From the NCBI RefSeq assembly GCF_019929185.1, contig NZ_JAHZPC010000004.1, positions 124,001 to 188,000 of the forward strand: 64,000 bases of DNA. Reading direction: 5' to 3'. Source of the stretch: Streptococcus parasanguinis (GTDB lineage Bacteria; Bacillota; Bacilli; Lactobacillales; Streptococcaceae). The translations under genes and the position numbers were made by a program. The notes beneath the pieces were generated by a model. The model was not told where the DNA came from. It did not search any database and was given only the letters and a program-made list of their open reading frames with translations. This document shows, in pieces, positions 17,077-27,671 of this stretch. Position 1 is the first letter of the stretch; each line of letters begins with the position of its first letter.

Positions 17077-18035
17077 TATAAACCGTAGTTATAATCGTCA
17101 TCCTGCATGGCTTCTACTTCACCGAGAAGGTAACCATTTCCGACTTGAGAGAAGAAGTCGTGGTTAGAGGTACCGGTTGAGATTCCGTTCATGACGATTG
17201 GGTTAACGTCATCTGCTGAGTCTGGGAAAAGCGGATCTTGTCCCAAGTTCATGAGGGCTTTATTGGCGTTGTAGCGAAGGAAGGTCTTGACTTCCTCAGT
17301 CCAGCCCACACCGTCATAGAGGCTCTCTGTGTAGCCTTCTTCGTTTTCATAGAGGGTGTAGAGAAGATCATACATCCACTCTTTGAGTTTTTCTTGTTCT
17401 TCTTCTGGTAATTCGTTAAATCCAAGTTGGAACTTGTAGCCGATATAGGTTCCGTGAACTGATTCGTCACGAATGATCAACTTGATGATTTCAGCTACGT
17501 TGGCCAATTTGTTGTTTCCAAGATAGTAGAGAGGTGTGAAGAAACCAGAGTAGAAGAGGAAGGTTTCAAGGAAAACGCTGGCGACTTTCTTTTCAAGAGG
17601 GGTCCCATTGAGATAGATTTCGTTGATGATTTCTGCCTTCTTTTGAAGGAAAGGATTGGTGTTGGTCCATTCGAAAATCTCTTCGATTTCTGACTTAGTA
17701 TTCAAAGTAGAAAAGATAGAAGAGTATGACTTAGCATGGACAGATTCCATAAATTGGATGTTGTTAAAGACAGCTTCTTCATGGGGAGTACGAATATCCG
17801 CACGAAGAGCCTGAACACCTGTTTCAGATTGCATGGTATCTAGAAGAGTTAATCCCCCAAAGACTTTACCAACTAGGTCTTTTTCTTTATTCGACAACTT
17901 TCTCCAGTCATCCAAGTCGTTTGACAAAGGGATACGTGTATCCAACCAGAATTGCTCTGTCAGTTTTTCCCAGGTCGATTTATCGATGACATCTTCGATC
18001 GCATTCCAGTTAATGGCTTTGTAGTATGTTTCCAT
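17076..18035 (-). CDS. nrdF: Class Ib ribonucleotide reductase, beta subunit
   Basis: A 319-residue NrdF counted from METYYKAINW (ATG 18035); upstream in-frame ATG 18041 and GTG 18044 are less usual. It carries the dimetal-tyrosyl radical that starts reduction of ribonucleotides by NrdE. Typical stretches are QSETGVQALRADIRTPHEEAV cut across residues 80-100, ESVHAKSYSSIFSTL and RDESVHGTYIGYKFQ with the metal-ligand Glu/His residues. It follows nrdE with a 113-nt gap that contains a terminator-like hairpin. NrdI, the usual activator, is not in the window. Confidence 0.96.
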   Translation of the reverse strand: METYYKAINWNAIEDVIDKSTWEKLTEQFWLDTRIPLSNDLDDWRKLSNKEKDLVGKVFGGLTLLDTMQSETGVQALRADIRTPHEEAVFNNIQFMESVHAKSYSSIFSTLNTKSEIEEIFEWTNTNPFLQKKAEIINEIYLNGTPLEKKVASVFLETFLFYSGFFTPLYYLGNNKLANVAEIIKLIIRDESVHGTYIGYKFQLGFNELPEEEQEKLKEWMYDLLYTLYENEEGYTESLYDGVGWTEEVKTFLRYNANKALMNLGQDPLFPDSADDVNPIVMNGISTGTSNHDFFSQVGNGYLLGEVEAMQDDDYNYGL

Positions 18036-18104
18036 TTGCATCACTTTCTTTTTCTATTCATTCAATCGTTACTATTCTACCATAAATTGATAGAATACCG
18101 CACA

Positions 18105-18126
18105 AAAAGTCGGCGAACCGACTTTT
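18105..18126 (-). terminator. Terminator-like hairpin between nrdE and nrdF
   Basis: On the minus strand AAAAGTCGG-TTCG-CCGACTTTTT: a 9-bp stem with UUCG-type loop and a T run. It would lower nrdF transcript relative to nrdE, or protect the nrdE 3' end. Confidence 0.7.
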
Positions 18127-18148
18127 GATAGCTATCTAGGATAGCGGA

Positions 18149-20308
18149 TTAGATGACACAGCTTTCACATTGGTTGGCGCCAACTTCTCCACCATCATCT
18201 GTAAAGGTACGGACGTAGTAGATAGACTTGATACCCTTGTTAAAGGCGTAGTTTCGAAGGATAGACAAGTCACGAGTGGTTTGTTTGTTTTCAGTTTTCC
18301 ATTCGTAAAGACCCTTTGGAATATCGCTGCGCATAAAGAGAGTCAGTGAAAGACCTTGGTCTACATGCTCGGTTGCAGCAGCATAGACATCGATGACTTT
18401 TCTCATATCCATGTCGTAGGCAGAAGTGTAGTAAGGAATCGTTTCCGTTGACAATCCTGCTGCAGGGTAGTAGATCTTACCGATTTTCTTCTCTTGACGT
18501 TCTTCAATCCGTTGTGTAATTGGGTGGATAGAAGCAGATACGTCATTGATGTAGCTGATAGATCCATTTGGTGCGACAGCCAAGCGGTTTTGGTGGTAAA
18601 GACCATCTGCTTGAACTTTAGCACGCAGTTCTGCCCAATCCTCTGCACTTGGGATAAAGATATCTTTAAAGAGTTCTTTGACGCGATCAGATTTTGGTAC
18701 AAATTCTCCAGTCGTGTACTTATCAAAGTAAGTACCGTTGGCATAGTCTGATTTTTCGAAGTTGTGGAAGGTAACACCACGTTCGCGCGCAATGTTATTT
18801 GATTCTACGAGAGTCCAGTAGTTCATGAGCATGAAGTAGATACTTGTGAACTCAACAGACTCAGGTGATCCGTATTCAATCAATTGTTGCGCAAGGTAGC
18901 TGTGAAGTCCCATAGCTCCAAGTCCGAACGAATGCGCCAGTTTATTTCCGTGGTCAATAGTTGGAACGGCTACGATATGAGAGCTATCTGTAACGAAGGT
19001 CAAAGCACGAACCATGGCACGAATCGAACGACCAAAATCAGGTGAAGTCATCATGTTAACTACGTTGGTTGAACCAAGGTTACATGAGACGTCTGTTCCC
19101 ATTTGGACAAATTCTTGGGCATCGTTGATCAAGCTTGGTTCTTGAACCTGGAGGATCTCTGAACACAAGTTACTCATGATGATTTTTCCATCAACAGGGT
19201 TTGCCCGGTTAGCAGTATCAATGTTGACTACATATGGATAGCCAGATTCTTGTTGCAATTTAGAAATTTCAGTTTCTAAATCACGTGCCTTAATTTTTGT
19301 CTTGCGGATATTTGGATTAGCAACCAACTCATCGTATTTTTCAGTGATGTCGATGTAGTTAAATGGTACTCCGTATTCACGTTCCACAGAGTATGGGCTG
19401 AAGAGGTACATTTCTTCATTTTTACGAGCCAATTCATAGAATTTGTCTGGCACGACTACCCCAAGTGAGAGAGTCTTCACCCGAACTTTTTCATCAGCAT
19501 TTTCTTTCTTAGTAGAAAGAAAGGCAATGATGTCTGGGTGGAAGACGTTGAGGTAAACCACCCCAGCCCCTTGGCGTTGTCCCAATTGGTTAGAGTAAGA
19601 GAAGCTATCTTCAAAGAGTTTCATAACAGGTACGACCCCAGAAGCGGCTCCTTCATACCCTTTGATTGGTGCTCCAGCTTCACGAAGGTTGCTGAGGGAA
19701 ATCCCAACCCCACCACCGATACGTGAAAGTTGAAGGGCAGAGTTGATGGAACGTCCGATCGCATTCATATCATCAGTTACTTGGATCAAGAAACATGAAA
19801 CCAATTCTCCACGGCGGGCACGACCAGCATTTAAGAAAGAAGGAGTAGCTGGTTGGTAGCGTTGGTGGATAATTTCGTTTGCGATGTCTCGTGCGATAGC
19901 TTCATTTCCATCTGCAAAATAGAGAGCATTGAAGAAGACACGGTCTTCCATGCTTTCAAGATAGTATTCTCCATCATTTGTTTTCAAAGCGTATTGGTTA
20001 TAGAATTTGTAGGCCGCCATGAAGGACTTGAATTGGAAGTTTTGGTCTTTGATAAATTGGGCCAATTCCTCTAAAAATTCAGGACGGTATTTCTCGATAA
20101 AAGCTCTCTCAATGTAATTGTGCTCGAGAAGGTACTGAATCTTGTCTGTAATCGAGTCAAAGGCTTTAGTATTTGGTACAACATTTTCTTTAAAGAACGC
20201 ATCCAAAGCTTCTTTATCTTTATGAAGCATGATTTGGCCGTTTACTGGACGGTTGATTTCATTGTTAAGACGAAAATACGTCACATCTTCAAGAGATTTT
20301 AATCCCAT
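18149..20308 (-). CDS. nrdE: Class Ib ribonucleotide reductase, alpha subunit
   Basis: A 719-residue NrdE of the class Ib length. It binds ribonucleoside diphosphates and holds the active-site cysteines. Seen are VSCFLIQVTDDMN, the loop RIGGGVGISLSNLREAGAPI (about 195-214), NLCSEILQ and the redox-active C-terminal tail CESCVI, which is re-reduced by NrdH. There is no N-terminal ATP-cone, as expected for class Ib. It is downstream of nrdH (113 nt) and upstream of nrdF. Confidence 0.97.
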   Translation of the reverse strand: MGLKSLEDVTYFRLNNEINRPVNGQIMLHKDKEALDAFFKENVVPNTKAFDSITDKIQYLLEHNYIERAFIEKYRPEFLEELAQFIKDQNFQFKSFMAAYKFYNQYALKTNDGEYYLESMEDRVFFNALYFADGNEAIARDIANEIIHQRYQPATPSFLNAGRARRGELVSCFLIQVTDDMNAIGRSINSALQLSRIGGGVGISLSNLREAGAPIKGYEGAASGVVPVMKLFEDSFSYSNQLGQRQGAGVVYLNVFHPDIIAFLSTKKENADEKVRVKTLSLGVVVPDKFYELARKNEEMYLFSPYSVEREYGVPFNYIDITEKYDELVANPNIRKTKIKARDLETEISKLQQESGYPYVVNIDTANRANPVDGKIIMSNLCSEILQVQEPSLINDAQEFVQMGTDVSCNLGSTNVVNMMTSPDFGRSIRAMVRALTFVTDSSHIVAVPTIDHGNKLAHSFGLGAMGLHSYLAQQLIEYGSPESVEFTSIYFMLMNYWTLVESNNIARERGVTFHNFEKSDYANGTYFDKYTTGEFVPKSDRVKELFKDIFIPSAEDWAELRAKVQADGLYHQNRLAVAPNGSISYINDVSASIHPITQRIEERQEKKIGKIYYPAAGLSTETIPYYTSAYDMDMRKVIDVYAAATEHVDQGLSLTLFMRSDIPKGLYEWKTENKQTTRDLSILRNYAFNKGIKSIYYVRTFTDDGGEVGANQCESCVI

Positions 20309-20421
20309 AATAATCCTTTTCTAGTTCAAAAAATGAAGAGGAGAAGTCCTCTCTTTCCAAGTAAAAAGTCTAGTGTTAGGTTGCTAACGCTAGACCCTAT
20401 TTAAGCAAAATACTGTGTTTA

Positions 20422-20640
20422 TTATGAAAGTTTCTTCAACTTAGCTGGTTGAAAACCAGAAAATACTTCATCCGGTGTTTGAATAACTGGAGCAGCATTG
20501 AAGCCAAGGTTCTTAACATGCTCTACAAATTCTGGCTGTTCGTCTAAGTTAATTTCGCGGTATTCCACATGATTGCTATCAAGGAATCGCTTGGTCATTT
20601 TGCATTGAACACAATTATTTTTTGAATAAATGGTTACCAT
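20422..20640 (-). CDS. nrdH: Glutaredoxin-like protein NrdH
   Basis: A 72-residue thioredoxin-fold protein with the active site C-V-Q-C (residues 10-13), the NrdH-type pair, and TPDEVFSGFQPAKL at the end. It passes electrons from thioredoxin reductase to the NrdE tail. It is the first gene of the nrdHEF operon, with a consensus promoter and two NrdR boxes upstream. Confidence 0.95.
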   Translation of the reverse strand: MVTIYSKNNCVQCKMTKRFLDSNHVEYREINLDEQPEFVEHVKNLGFNAAPVIQTPDEVFSGFQPAKLKKLS

Positions 20641-20679
20641 TTCTTTTCCGTTCTCCTATCGAAATATAAATCTGTAAAC

Positions 20680-20708
20680 AGTATAAACAAAATCCAGCAA
20701 CTTGTCAA
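20680..20708 (-). promoter_or_regulatory. nrdHEF promoter
   Basis: On the minus strand TTGACA (20708-20703), 17-nt spacer, TATACT (20685-20680). A purine-rich Shine-Dalgarno (AGGAG) follows near the NrdH start. Confidence 0.82.
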
Positions 20709-20715
20709 CAAAATA

Positions 20716-20772
20716 AAACTAAATATTGTGCAAAGATATGAAATGGAGTTTTCAAAGCACAATATATTGTGG
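20716..20772 (-). promoter_or_regulatory. Pair of NrdR boxes upstream of nrdH
   Basis: GCACAATATATTGTGG (20757-20772) matches the palindromic NrdR box at nearly every position. AAACTAAATATTGTGC (20716-20731) is a weaker copy. They are 41 bp apart start to start, about four helical turns, just upstream of the -35 box. NrdR represses ribonucleotide reductase genes when dATP is high. Confidence 0.82.
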
Positions 20773-21023
20773 TGAGTGAAAAGCGTGAAAATCGAAGAAA
20801 TGGGATAGGAATAGGCTTTAAAGCATCTTTAATTAGTTATAATTTTTTGGTGAATCAATATCCTGTGGTTCAAGAGCTTCTTTTCATTGAAAGCGGAGGA
20901 AAATGTTACTTATAATATAGTAGAAAATTGAAAAGATATTTCCTCTGTTCTTCAGGTGCTTCTTAAAATGTATCTAAATTGGGATTTTTCGCAGTCTTTT
21001 TCTGTAAGTCAGTGATAAAAATC
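20773..21023 (+). other. Noncoding stretch between nrdH and ptsH with an orphan promoter
   Basis: AT-rich, without a convincing gene. TTGAAA (20887-20892), 18 nt, TATAAT (20911-20916) reads as a good promoter pointing to ptsH about 200 nt downstream. It could be a second ptsHI promoter or start a small RNA. Confidence 0.4.
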
Positions 21024-21052
21024 TTGAAAAAAATTTCAAAAGATGATATAAT
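21024..21052 (+). promoter_or_regulatory. ptsHI promoter
   Basis: TTGAAA (21024-21029), 17-nt spacer, TATAAT (21047-21052). AAAGGAGAG precedes the ptsH start. Confidence 0.8.
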
Positions 21053-21115
21053 ACCAAATTGTAAGGGTTATCAAAAGGTAACTCAAAAACTATTTTTAAA
21101 AAGGAGAGTCAAACT

Positions 21116-21379
21116 ATGGCTTCTAAAGATTTCCACATCGTGGCAGAAACAGGTATCCACGCACGTCCAGCAACTTTGTTGGTTCAAACTGCTAGCAAAT
21201 TTGCTTCAGATATTACTCTTGAATACAAAGGTAAATCAGTTAACTTGAAATCAATCATGGGTGTTATGAGCCTTGGTGTTGGTCAAGGAGCAGACGTTGT
21301 AATCTCTGCAGAAGGTGCTGACGCTGATGATGCTATCGCAGCTATCTCAGAAACAATGACTAAAGAAGGATTGGCTTAA
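21116..21379 (+). CDS. ptsH: Phosphocarrier protein HPr
   Basis: An 87-residue HPr. His15 in GIHARPA is the PEP-dependent phosphorylation site and Ser46 in [10 protein letters not shown] the HPr kinase site. It relays phosphate from enzyme I to the sugar-specific EII proteins, and as HPr-Ser-P is the co-repressor of CcpA. A strong AAAGGAGAG precedes the start. ptsI follows after 3 nt. The role links to the cre site of glgB just downstream. Confidence 0.98.
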   Translation: MASKDFHIVAETGIHARPATLLVQTASKFASDITLEYKGKSVNLKSIMGVMSLGVGQGADVVISAEGADADDAIAAISETMTKEGLA

Positions 21380-21382
21380 AAT

Positions 21383-23116
21383 ATGACAAAAATGCTAAAA
21401 GGAATTGCAGCATCTGACGGTGTTGCCGTTGCTAAGGCATATTTGCTCATTCAACCAGACTTATCATTTGAGACTGTTTCAGTCGAAGATACAAGTGCAG
21501 AAGAAGCTCGTTTGGATGCAGCTCTTGAAGCTTCACAAAACGAGCTTTCTCTTATTCGGGAGAATGCAGTAGCAAGCCTTGGTGAAGAAGCAGCGCAAGT
21601 TTTTGATGCGCATATGATGGTTCTCGCTGACCCTGAAATGATTGGTCAGATCAAAGAAACGATTCGTACGAAAAAAATCAATGCAGAGGCTGGCTTGAAA
21701 GAAGTCACTGACATGTTCATTGCAATCTTTGAAGGAATGGAAGACAATCCTTACATGCAAGAACGTGCAGCAGACATTCGCGACGTTACCAAACGTGTCC
21801 TTGCCAACTTGCTTGGTAAGAAATTGCCAAACCCTGCTTCTATCAATGAAGAAGCAATCGTGGTGGCGCATGACTTGACTCCATCTGATACAGCACAGTT
21901 GAACAAAAAGTATGTAAAAGCTTTTGTTACGAATATCGGTGGACGTACCAGTCACTCAGCTATCATGGCTCGTACACTTGAAATCGCAGCTGTTCTTGGT
22001 ACAAATAACATCACAGAACTTGTCAAAGATGGCGATGTTTTGGCTGTTTCAGGGATCACTGGTGAAGTGGTGATCAACCCTACTGAAGAACAAATTGCAG
22101 AGTTCAAAGCAGCTGGTGAAGCTTATGCCAAACAAAAAGCTGAATGGGCTCTCCTTAAAGATGCGAAAACAGTGACTGCTGATGGAAAACACTTCGAGTT
22201 GGCTGCCAACATCGGTACACCTAAAGACGTTGAAGGTGTAAACGATAATGGTGCAGAAGCTGTTGGTCTCTATCGTACAGAATTCTTGTACATGGATTCT
22301 CAAGACTTCCCAACGGAAGATGACCAATACGAAGCCTACAAAGCAGTTCTTGAAGGTATGAATGGTAAACCTGTGGTTGTTCGTACAATGGATATCGGTG
22401 GGGATAAAGAACTTCCTTACTTCGACCTTCCTAAAGAAATGAACCCATTCTTAGGTTTCCGTGCTTTGCGTATTTCTATCTCTGAAACTGGTAATCAAAT
22501 GTTCCGTACACAATTGCGTGCTTTGCTTCGGGCATCTGTTCACGGTAAATTGCGGATCATGTTCCCAATGGTTGCTTTGTTGACTGAGTTCCGTACAGCT
22601 AAAGGTATTCTTGAAGAAGAAAAGGCTAAATTGCTTGCGGAAGGTGTTGCTGTTGCAGACGATATCCAAGTAGGGATCATGATTGAAATCCCAGCTGCAG
22701 CAATGCTTGCGGATCAATTTGCTAAAGAAGTTGATTTCTTCTCAATTGGTACTAACGACTTAATCCAATACACAATGGCTGCTGACCGTATGAACGAGCA
22801 AGTTTCATACCTTTACCAACCATATAACCCATCTATCCTTCGTTTGATCAACAATGTGATCAAAGCGGCGCACGCTGAAGGCAAATGGGCTGGTATGTGT
22901 GGTGAAATGGCCGGTGACCAAACTGCTGTTCCACTTCTTGTCGGAATGGGCTTGGATGAGTTCTCTATGTCAGCGACATCTGTCCTTCGTACACGTAGCT
23001 TGATGAAGAAACTCGACACAGCTAAAATGCAAGAATACGCTAACCGTGCTCTTACTGAATGTTCAACCATGGAAGAAGTTCTTGAACTTTCAAAAGAATA
23101 CGTGAACGTAGACTAA
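21383..23116 (+). CDS. ptsI: PTS enzyme I (phosphoenolpyruvate-protein phosphotransferase)
   Basis: A 577-residue enzyme I. The phosphohistidine motif is [13 protein letters not shown] (about 185-197), and the PEP-binding barrel contains [18 protein letters not shown] and the catalytic cysteine in GMCGEMAGD near residue 500. It starts the PTS phosphate chain with PEP and passes it to HPr. It shares the ptsH promoter and ends at a strong terminator. Confidence 0.98.
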   Translation: MTKMLKGIAASDGVAVAKAYLLIQPDLSFETVSVEDTSAEEARLDAALEASQNELSLIRENAVASLGEEAAQVFDAHMMVLADPEMIGQIKETIRTKKINAEAGLKEVTDMFIAIFEGMEDNPYMQERAADIRDVTKRVLANLLGKKLPNPASINEEAIVVAHDLTPSDTAQLNKKYVKAFVTNIGGRTSHSAIMARTLEIAAVLGTNNITELVKDGDVLAVSGITGEVVINPTEEQIAEFKAAGEAYAKQKAEWALLKDAKTVTADGKHFELAANIGTPKDVEGVNDNGAEAVGLYRTEFLYMDSQDFPTEDDQYEAYKAVLEGMNGKPVVVRTMDIGGDKELPYFDLPKEMNPFLGFRALRISISETGNQMFRTQLRALLRASVHGKLRIMFPMVALLTEFRTAKGILEEEKAKLLAEGVAVADDIQVGIMIEIPAAAMLADQFAKEVDFFSIGTNDLIQYTMAADRMNEQVSYLYQPYNPSILRLINNVIKAAHAEGKWAGMCGEMAGDQTAVPLLVGMGLDEFSMSATSVLRTRSLMKKLDTAKMQEYANRALTECSTMEEVLELSKEYVNVD

Positions 23117-23125
23117 GAATTCAAC

Positions 23126-23158
23126 AAGACTAAGACAAATCTGTCTTAGTCTTTTTTT
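23126..23158 (+). terminator. ptsHI terminator
   Basis: AAGACTAAGAC (23126-23136) pairs perfectly with GTCTTAGTCTT (23143-23153), then TTTTT. Confidence 0.92.
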
Positions 23159-23371
23159 ACATTGTTCATAAAAATGTTCATTTTATTCGTAATAAACTAG
23201 TTAGTAATAAAAATAGTGATTTAAATGTTCGGTTTTTGTTTGATTTTCCTCGTATATATAGTATAATCGTAAGTAAGATAAGGAGGATGACCAAGGAAGG
23301 ATCGAAAAGGTTCGGGAAAGAAAATGGAAAAACTTTTCCTGATAATTTTACATGATTTTACAGGAATCAAC
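23159..23371 (+). other. Noncoding upstream region of the glg operon
   Basis: AT-rich. TTGATT (23240-23245), 16 nt, TATAAT (23262-23267) is a possible second promoter, followed by GGAGG abutting an ATG at 23287 that would give only 22 residues; the spacing makes translation unlikely. A short hairpin GGAAAA/TTTTCC follows near 23324-23339. Confidence 0.4.
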
Positions 23372-23424
23372 TTGAAAATTAAGTGATTTTATAGTAGAAT
23401 AATATCAAATAGAAAACGCTTTCA
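23372..23424 (+). promoter_or_regulatory. glgB promoter with CcpA cre site
   Basis: TTGAAA (23372-23377), 17-nt spacer, TAGAAT (23395-23400). AGAAAACGCTTTCA (23411-23424) is, on the other strand, a full match to the cre consensus TGWAARCGYTWNCW. It lies just after the start of transcription, where CcpA with HPr-Ser-P represses. Confidence 0.82.
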
Positions 23425-23444
23425 AAAAGCAAAGAGGTGAGTAT

Positions 23445-25352
23445 ATGGATAGAAGCACAGACTTATGGACATTTGGAAGAGGGGATAATTTCCATCTTCA
23501 AGAGTACTTAGGAGCTCACAAGGAAACAAGGGGAGAACAAGAAGGCTTTACCTTCCGTGTTTGGGCTCCCAATGCTCAGGCGGTGGATCTGATTGGTGAT
23601 TTCACTGATTGGGAAGCTCGTAAAATTCCAATGGTTCGTAATGAAGGAGGCGTCTGGGAAGTCTTCTGTTCCGATGCAAAAGAGGGAGATATATACAAGT
23701 ATTTGGTGACTCGACAAAATGGTCATCAGGTGCAAAAAATCGATCCTCTAGCATTATGGATGGAAAAGAGACCCAATACAGGATCTATTATTAAGACCAT
23801 TCCAGAGAAAAACTGGAAAGATGGTCTCTGGAGAGCACGCCGCAAAAAACTTGGTTTTAAGGAACGACCTGTTAATATTTATGAGGTTCACGCAGGATCT
23901 TGGAAACGAAATGACGATCACAGTTCCTATACCTTCAAACAACTAAAAGAAGAATTGATTCCGTATTTAGTGGAGATGAACTACACCCACGTAGAATTTA
24001 TGCCAGTGATGGCCCATCCATTGGGATTGAGCTGGGGGTATCAGCTCATGGGCTATTTTGCCCTCGAGCAGACTTATGGTAGCCCAGAAGAATTTCAAGA
24101 TTTCGTGGAAGAATGTCACCTCAACAATATCGGAGTAATTGTGGATTGGGTACCTGGCCATTTCATCATTAATGATGATGCTTTGGCATATTATGATGGA
24201 ACACCAACCTTTGAATACCAGGATGAACATCGGGCCCATAACTATGGTTGGGGGGCTTTGAACTTCGATTTAGGAAAGAATCAAGTACAGTCTTTCTTGA
24301 TTTCTAGTTTGAAGTTTTGGATTGAAACCTATCATTTAGATGGAATTCGGGTCGATGCTGTGAGCAATATGCTCTACCTCGATTATGACAGTGGTCCATG
24401 GACACCAAATATTGATGGGGGAAACCTCAACTATGAAGGGGTTCATTTCCTCAGACGTTTGAATGCGATTATCAAGAACGAACACCCAGATGTTATGATG
24501 ATTGCTGAAGAAAGTTCTGCTGGTCAAAAGATCACAGGCCCTGAAGAAGAAGGTGGTCTTGGTTTTGACTATAAATGGAATATGGGTTGGATGAATGATA
24601 TTCTACGATTCTATGAGGAAGACCCGGTCTACAGGAAATTTGACTTTAATCTGGTAACCTTTAGTTATATGTATGCATTTTCTGAGAATTTCTTACTACC
24701 ATTTTCACATGATGAAGTGGTACACGGTAAGAAGAGTTTGATGCACAAGATGTGGGGAGATCGTTACAATCAATTTGCTGGACTCCGTAATCTTTTAACC
24801 TATCAGATCTGCCATCCAGGTAAGAAATTGCTCTTTATGGGTTCAGAATTTGGTCAATTTTTGGAATGGAAGTCAGAGGAGCAACTGGAATGGGGGAATC
24901 TAGAGGATGAAATGAATGCTAAGATGCGTCGTTTCACTTCTCATCTCAATCATTTCTACAAGGAACACAAGGAATTGTGGGAGATTGATGATAGCTTTGA
25001 TGGCTTAGAGATTATTGATGCAGATAACCGGGATCAGAGCGTCTTGTCTATGGTCCGGAAGAATCGTAAAGGCGAGCTTCTAGTATGTGTCTTCAATATG
25101 GCACCAGTAGAACGCAAGGACTTTACAATTGGTGTGCCTGTATCAGCGGTCTATGAAGAAATTTGGAATACAGAATTAGAAGAATGGGGAGGTGTCTGGA
25201 AAGAGCACAATCCGACAGTTCAGTCTCAAGAGGGACTGTGGAAGGATTATGAACAAACTTTGACCTTTACTTTGCCGGCTTTAGGGGCTAGCATTTGGAA
25301 GGTGAAACGGAAGGTTCGCAAAACGAAATCTAAAACATCAGATAAAAAATGA
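23445..25352 (+). CDS. glgB: 1,4-alpha-glucan branching enzyme
   Basis: A 635-residue GlgB: an N-terminal CBM48-like domain ([17 protein letters not shown]), the GH13 barrel with catalytic D304 in DGIRVDAV, E355 in IAEESS and FSHDEVVHG, and a C-terminal beta domain with a basic tail. It makes alpha-1,6 branches in glycogen in the cytoplasm. It is first in a tight glgBCDA operon under a CcpA-type promoter. Confidence 0.97.
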   Translation: MDRSTDLWTFGRGDNFHLQEYLGAHKETRGEQEGFTFRVWAPNAQAVDLIGDFTDWEARKIPMVRNEGGVWEVFCSDAKEGDIYKYLVTRQNGHQVQKIDPLALWMEKRPNTGSIIKTIPEKNWKDGLWRARRKKLGFKERPVNIYEVHAGSWKRNDDHSSYTFKQLKEELIPYLVEMNYTHVEFMPVMAHPLGLSWGYQLMGYFALEQTYGSPEEFQDFVEECHLNNIGVIVDWVPGHFIINDDALAYYDGTPTFEYQDEHRAHNYGWGALNFDLGKNQVQSFLISSLKFWIETYHLDGIRVDAVSNMLYLDYDSGPWTPNIDGGNLNYEGVHFLRRLNAIIKNEHPDVMMIAEESSAGQKITGPEEEGGLGFDYKWNMGWMNDILRFYEEDPVYRKFDFNLVTFSYMYAFSENFLLPFSHDEVVHGKKSLMHKMWGDRYNQFAGLRNLLTYQICHPGKKLLFMGSEFGQFLEWKSEEQLEWGNLEDEMNAKMRRFTSHLNHFYKEHKELWEIDDSFDGLEIIDADNRDQSVLSMVRKNRKGELLVCVFNMAPVERKDFTIGVPVSAVYEEIWNTELEEWGGVWKEHNPTVQSQEGLWKDYEQTLTFTLPALGASIWKVKRKVRKTKSKTSDKK

Positions 25353-25402
25353 TGATCGGTTGACTCTAAGGGAGTCCAAGCTTTAAAAAGAGGAAGTAGT
25401 CA

Positions 25403-26545
25403 ATGAAGAATGAAATGCTCGCTTTAATTCTTGCCGGTGGGCAAGGAACACGTCTTGGAAAATTAACCAAAAACATCGCGAAACCTGCGGTTCAATTTGG
25501 TGGGCGCTATCGGATTATCGATTTTGCTCTCTCAAACTGTGCCAACTCAGGAATTCACAATGTTGGTGTGATTACACAGTACCAACCCCTTGCACTTAAC
25601 AGCCATATTGGAAATGGTTCCAGCTGGGGCTTGGATGGAATCAATACAGGTGTGTCTATTCTCCAACCTTATTCAGCTAGTGAAGGAAATCGGTGGTTCG
25701 AAGGAACTAGTCATGCGATTCTTCAAAACATCGACTATATCGATAGCATCAATCCGGAATATGTCTTGATTCTATCTGGGGACCACATCTACAAGATGGA
25801 TTACGATGACATGCTTCAAGCGCACAAGGATAATAACGCAAGCTTGACTGTTGCCGTCCTAGATGTCCCTTTGAAGGAAGCAAGCCGTTTTGGAATCATG
25901 AATACAGATGCTAATAATCGGATTGTCGAATTTGAAGAAAAACCAGCTGAACCAAAATCTACCAAGGCTTCCATGGGAATTTACATCTTTGACTGGGCTC
26001 GTCTGCGCAATATGTTGGTTGCTGCTGAAAAGAGTGATATCGATATGTCAGACTTCGGTAAAAATGTCATTCCAACGTATCTAGAATCAGGCGAAAGTGT
26101 TTATGCTTATGAATTCAATGGTTATTGGAAAGACGTTGGTACGATTGAGTCTCTTTGGGAAGCCAATATGGAATATATCGATCCAAATAATGCCTTGGAT
26201 AGTCGCGATCGTCACTGGAAAATCTATTCACGCAACCTCATTTCTCCACCGAACTTCTTTGGGGAAAATGGCCACATCGAAGATTCTCTTGTCGTCGATG
26301 GTTGTTCGGTAGACGGTACAGTCAAACACTCCATCTTATCAACAGAAGCTCAAGTTCGTGAAGGAGCAGTTGTCGAAGATGCTGTCGTGATGAGCAATGC
26401 CATTATCGGTAAAGGAGCTGTTGTGAAACGCGCGATTATTGGAGAAGGCGCAGTCATTGCAGAAGGTGTCGTGATTGATGGAACAGAGGAAGTACAAGTT
26501 GTCGGTTACAATGAAAAAGTGGGGGTAGCAACAGATGAAGATTGA
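25403..26545 (+). CDS. glgC: Glucose-1-phosphate adenylyltransferase, catalytic subunit
   Basis: A 380-residue ADP-glucose pyrophosphorylase. The nucleotide loop [11 protein letters not shown] is intact (about 12-22), followed by [15 protein letters not shown] and [10 protein letters not shown]; the C-terminus is a left-handed beta-helix of hexapeptide repeats. It makes ADP-glucose from ATP and glucose 1-phosphate. It overlaps glgD by 11 nt. Confidence 0.97.
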   Translation: MKNEMLALILAGGQGTRLGKLTKNIAKPAVQFGGRYRIIDFALSNCANSGIHNVGVITQYQPLALNSHIGNGSSWGLDGINTGVSILQPYSASEGNRWFEGTSHAILQNIDYIDSINPEYVLILSGDHIYKMDYDDMLQAHKDNNASLTVAVLDVPLKEASRFGIMNTDANNRIVEFEEKPAEPKSTKASMGIYIFDWARLRNMLVAAEKSDIDMSDFGKNVIPTYLESGESVYAYEFNGYWKDVGTIESLWEANMEYIDPNNALDSRDRHWKIYSRNLISPPNFFGENGHIEDSLVVDGCSVDGTVKHSILSTEAQVREGAVVEDAVVMSNAIIGKGAVVKRAIIGEGAVIAEGVVIDGTEEVQVVGYNEKVGVATDED

Positions 26546-27671
26546 TAAATATTCAGCCATTTTAGGAAATACAGTTGGGTATCATGATATGTCCACTTTG
26601 ACCAGCCATCGTCCGGTAGCCTCCCTACCGTTTGATGGGAAATACCGCTTGATTGACTTCCCATTGTCTAGCCTTGCGAATGCTGGTATTCGTAGTGTTT
26701 TTGGGATTTTCCAACAAGAAAATATTAGTTCGGTCTTTGACCATATTCGTTCAGGTCGTGAGTGGGGCTTGTCTACTTTATTGAGCCACTATTACCTCGG
26801 AATCTATAATACTCCAGTTGAAAATACAACGGTAGGGCCAGAATACTACCAACAATTATTGACCTATTTGAAACGGTCTGGTTCCAACCAAACAGTTGCT
26901 TTAAACTGTGATGTTTTGATGAATATTGACCTCAATCAAGTTTTCCACTTGCATAATAGCGTTGACCGTCCGATTACAGTTGTTTACAAAAAGTTGCATC
27001 TTCAAAATATCTCTGAAGTCAATGCTGTCTTGAAAATTGATGAAACAGACCATGTTACAGAGCAAAGACTTTTTGATGGCAAGGATCCTGACGAAGTCTA
27101 CAACATGTCAACAGATGTCTTTATTGTGGACACTCCTTGGTTGATTGAAAAAATTGAAGAAGAAGCCAAGAAAGAATACCCACAAAAATTGCGCTATATC
27201 TTGCGTGATTTGGCGGTGGAATACAATGCTTTTGCCTTTGAATATACAGGTTACTTAGCCAATATTCATTCAGTTGAATCATACTACCATGCAAACTTGG
27301 ATATGTTGGAAAACCAAAAATTCATGAAGCTCTTTTCACCAAACCAAAAGGTGTATACGAAAGTGAAGAATGAAGAACCAACGTATTATTCCAAGACTTC
27401 ACATATTAAAACGTCTCAATTTGCTTCGGGTAGTATTGTAGAAGGAACCGTTGAACGTTCCATTGTTTCACGTCGGGTACGCCTTTATGAAGGTTCAGAA
27501 GTACGCAGTAGCCTTCTCTTCCCTGGTGTTGTGATTCATGAAAATGCAATCGTCGAACATGCCATTCTGGATAAGGGTGTTGAAGTGGCTGCTGGTGTGA
27601 CGATTCGTGGGACAGAAGAAGCACCTGTCGTGGTTAAAAAAGGAACGATTGTTACAGAGGATATTGTCTAA
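26535..27671 (+). CDS. glgD: GlgD, regulatory subunit of ADP-glucose pyrophosphorylase
   Basis: A 378-residue paralogue of GlgC. The Gly-rich nucleotide loop at the N-terminus is lost ([15 protein letters not shown] in its place), while [11 protein letters not shown] and the C-terminal beta-helix are kept. In Firmicutes such GlgD proteins pair with GlgC and raise its activity. It overlaps glgC by 11 nt and glgA by 1 nt, indicating coupled translation. Confidence 0.94.
   Translation: MKIDKYSAILGNTVGYHDMSTLTSHRPVASLPFDGKYRLIDFPLSSLANAGIRSVFGIFQQENISSVFDHIRSGREWGLSTLLSHYYLGIYNTPVENTTVGPEYYQQLLTYLKRSGSNQTVALNCDVLMNIDLNQVFHLHNSVDRPITVVYKKLHLQNISEVNAVLKIDETDHVTEQRLFDGKDPDEVYNMSTDVFIVDTPWLIEKIEEEAKKEYPQKLRYILRDLAVEYNAFAFEYTGYLANIHSVESYYHANLDMLENQKFMKLFSPNQKVYTKVKNEEPTYYSKTSHIKTSQFASGSIVEGTVERSIVSRRVRLYEGSEVRSSLLFPGVVIHENAIVEHAILDKGVEVAAGVTIRGTEEAPVVVKKGTIVTEDIV

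Noticed and set aside
20979..21248. 89-codon frame overlapping the ptsH start
   Set aside because: Covers the ptsH promoter and reads ptsH in another frame; no Shine-Dalgarno.
23287..23355. 22-codon frame with GGAGG before glgB
   Set aside because: The Shine-Dalgarno touches the ATG, leaving no spacing, and the product has no recognisable feature.
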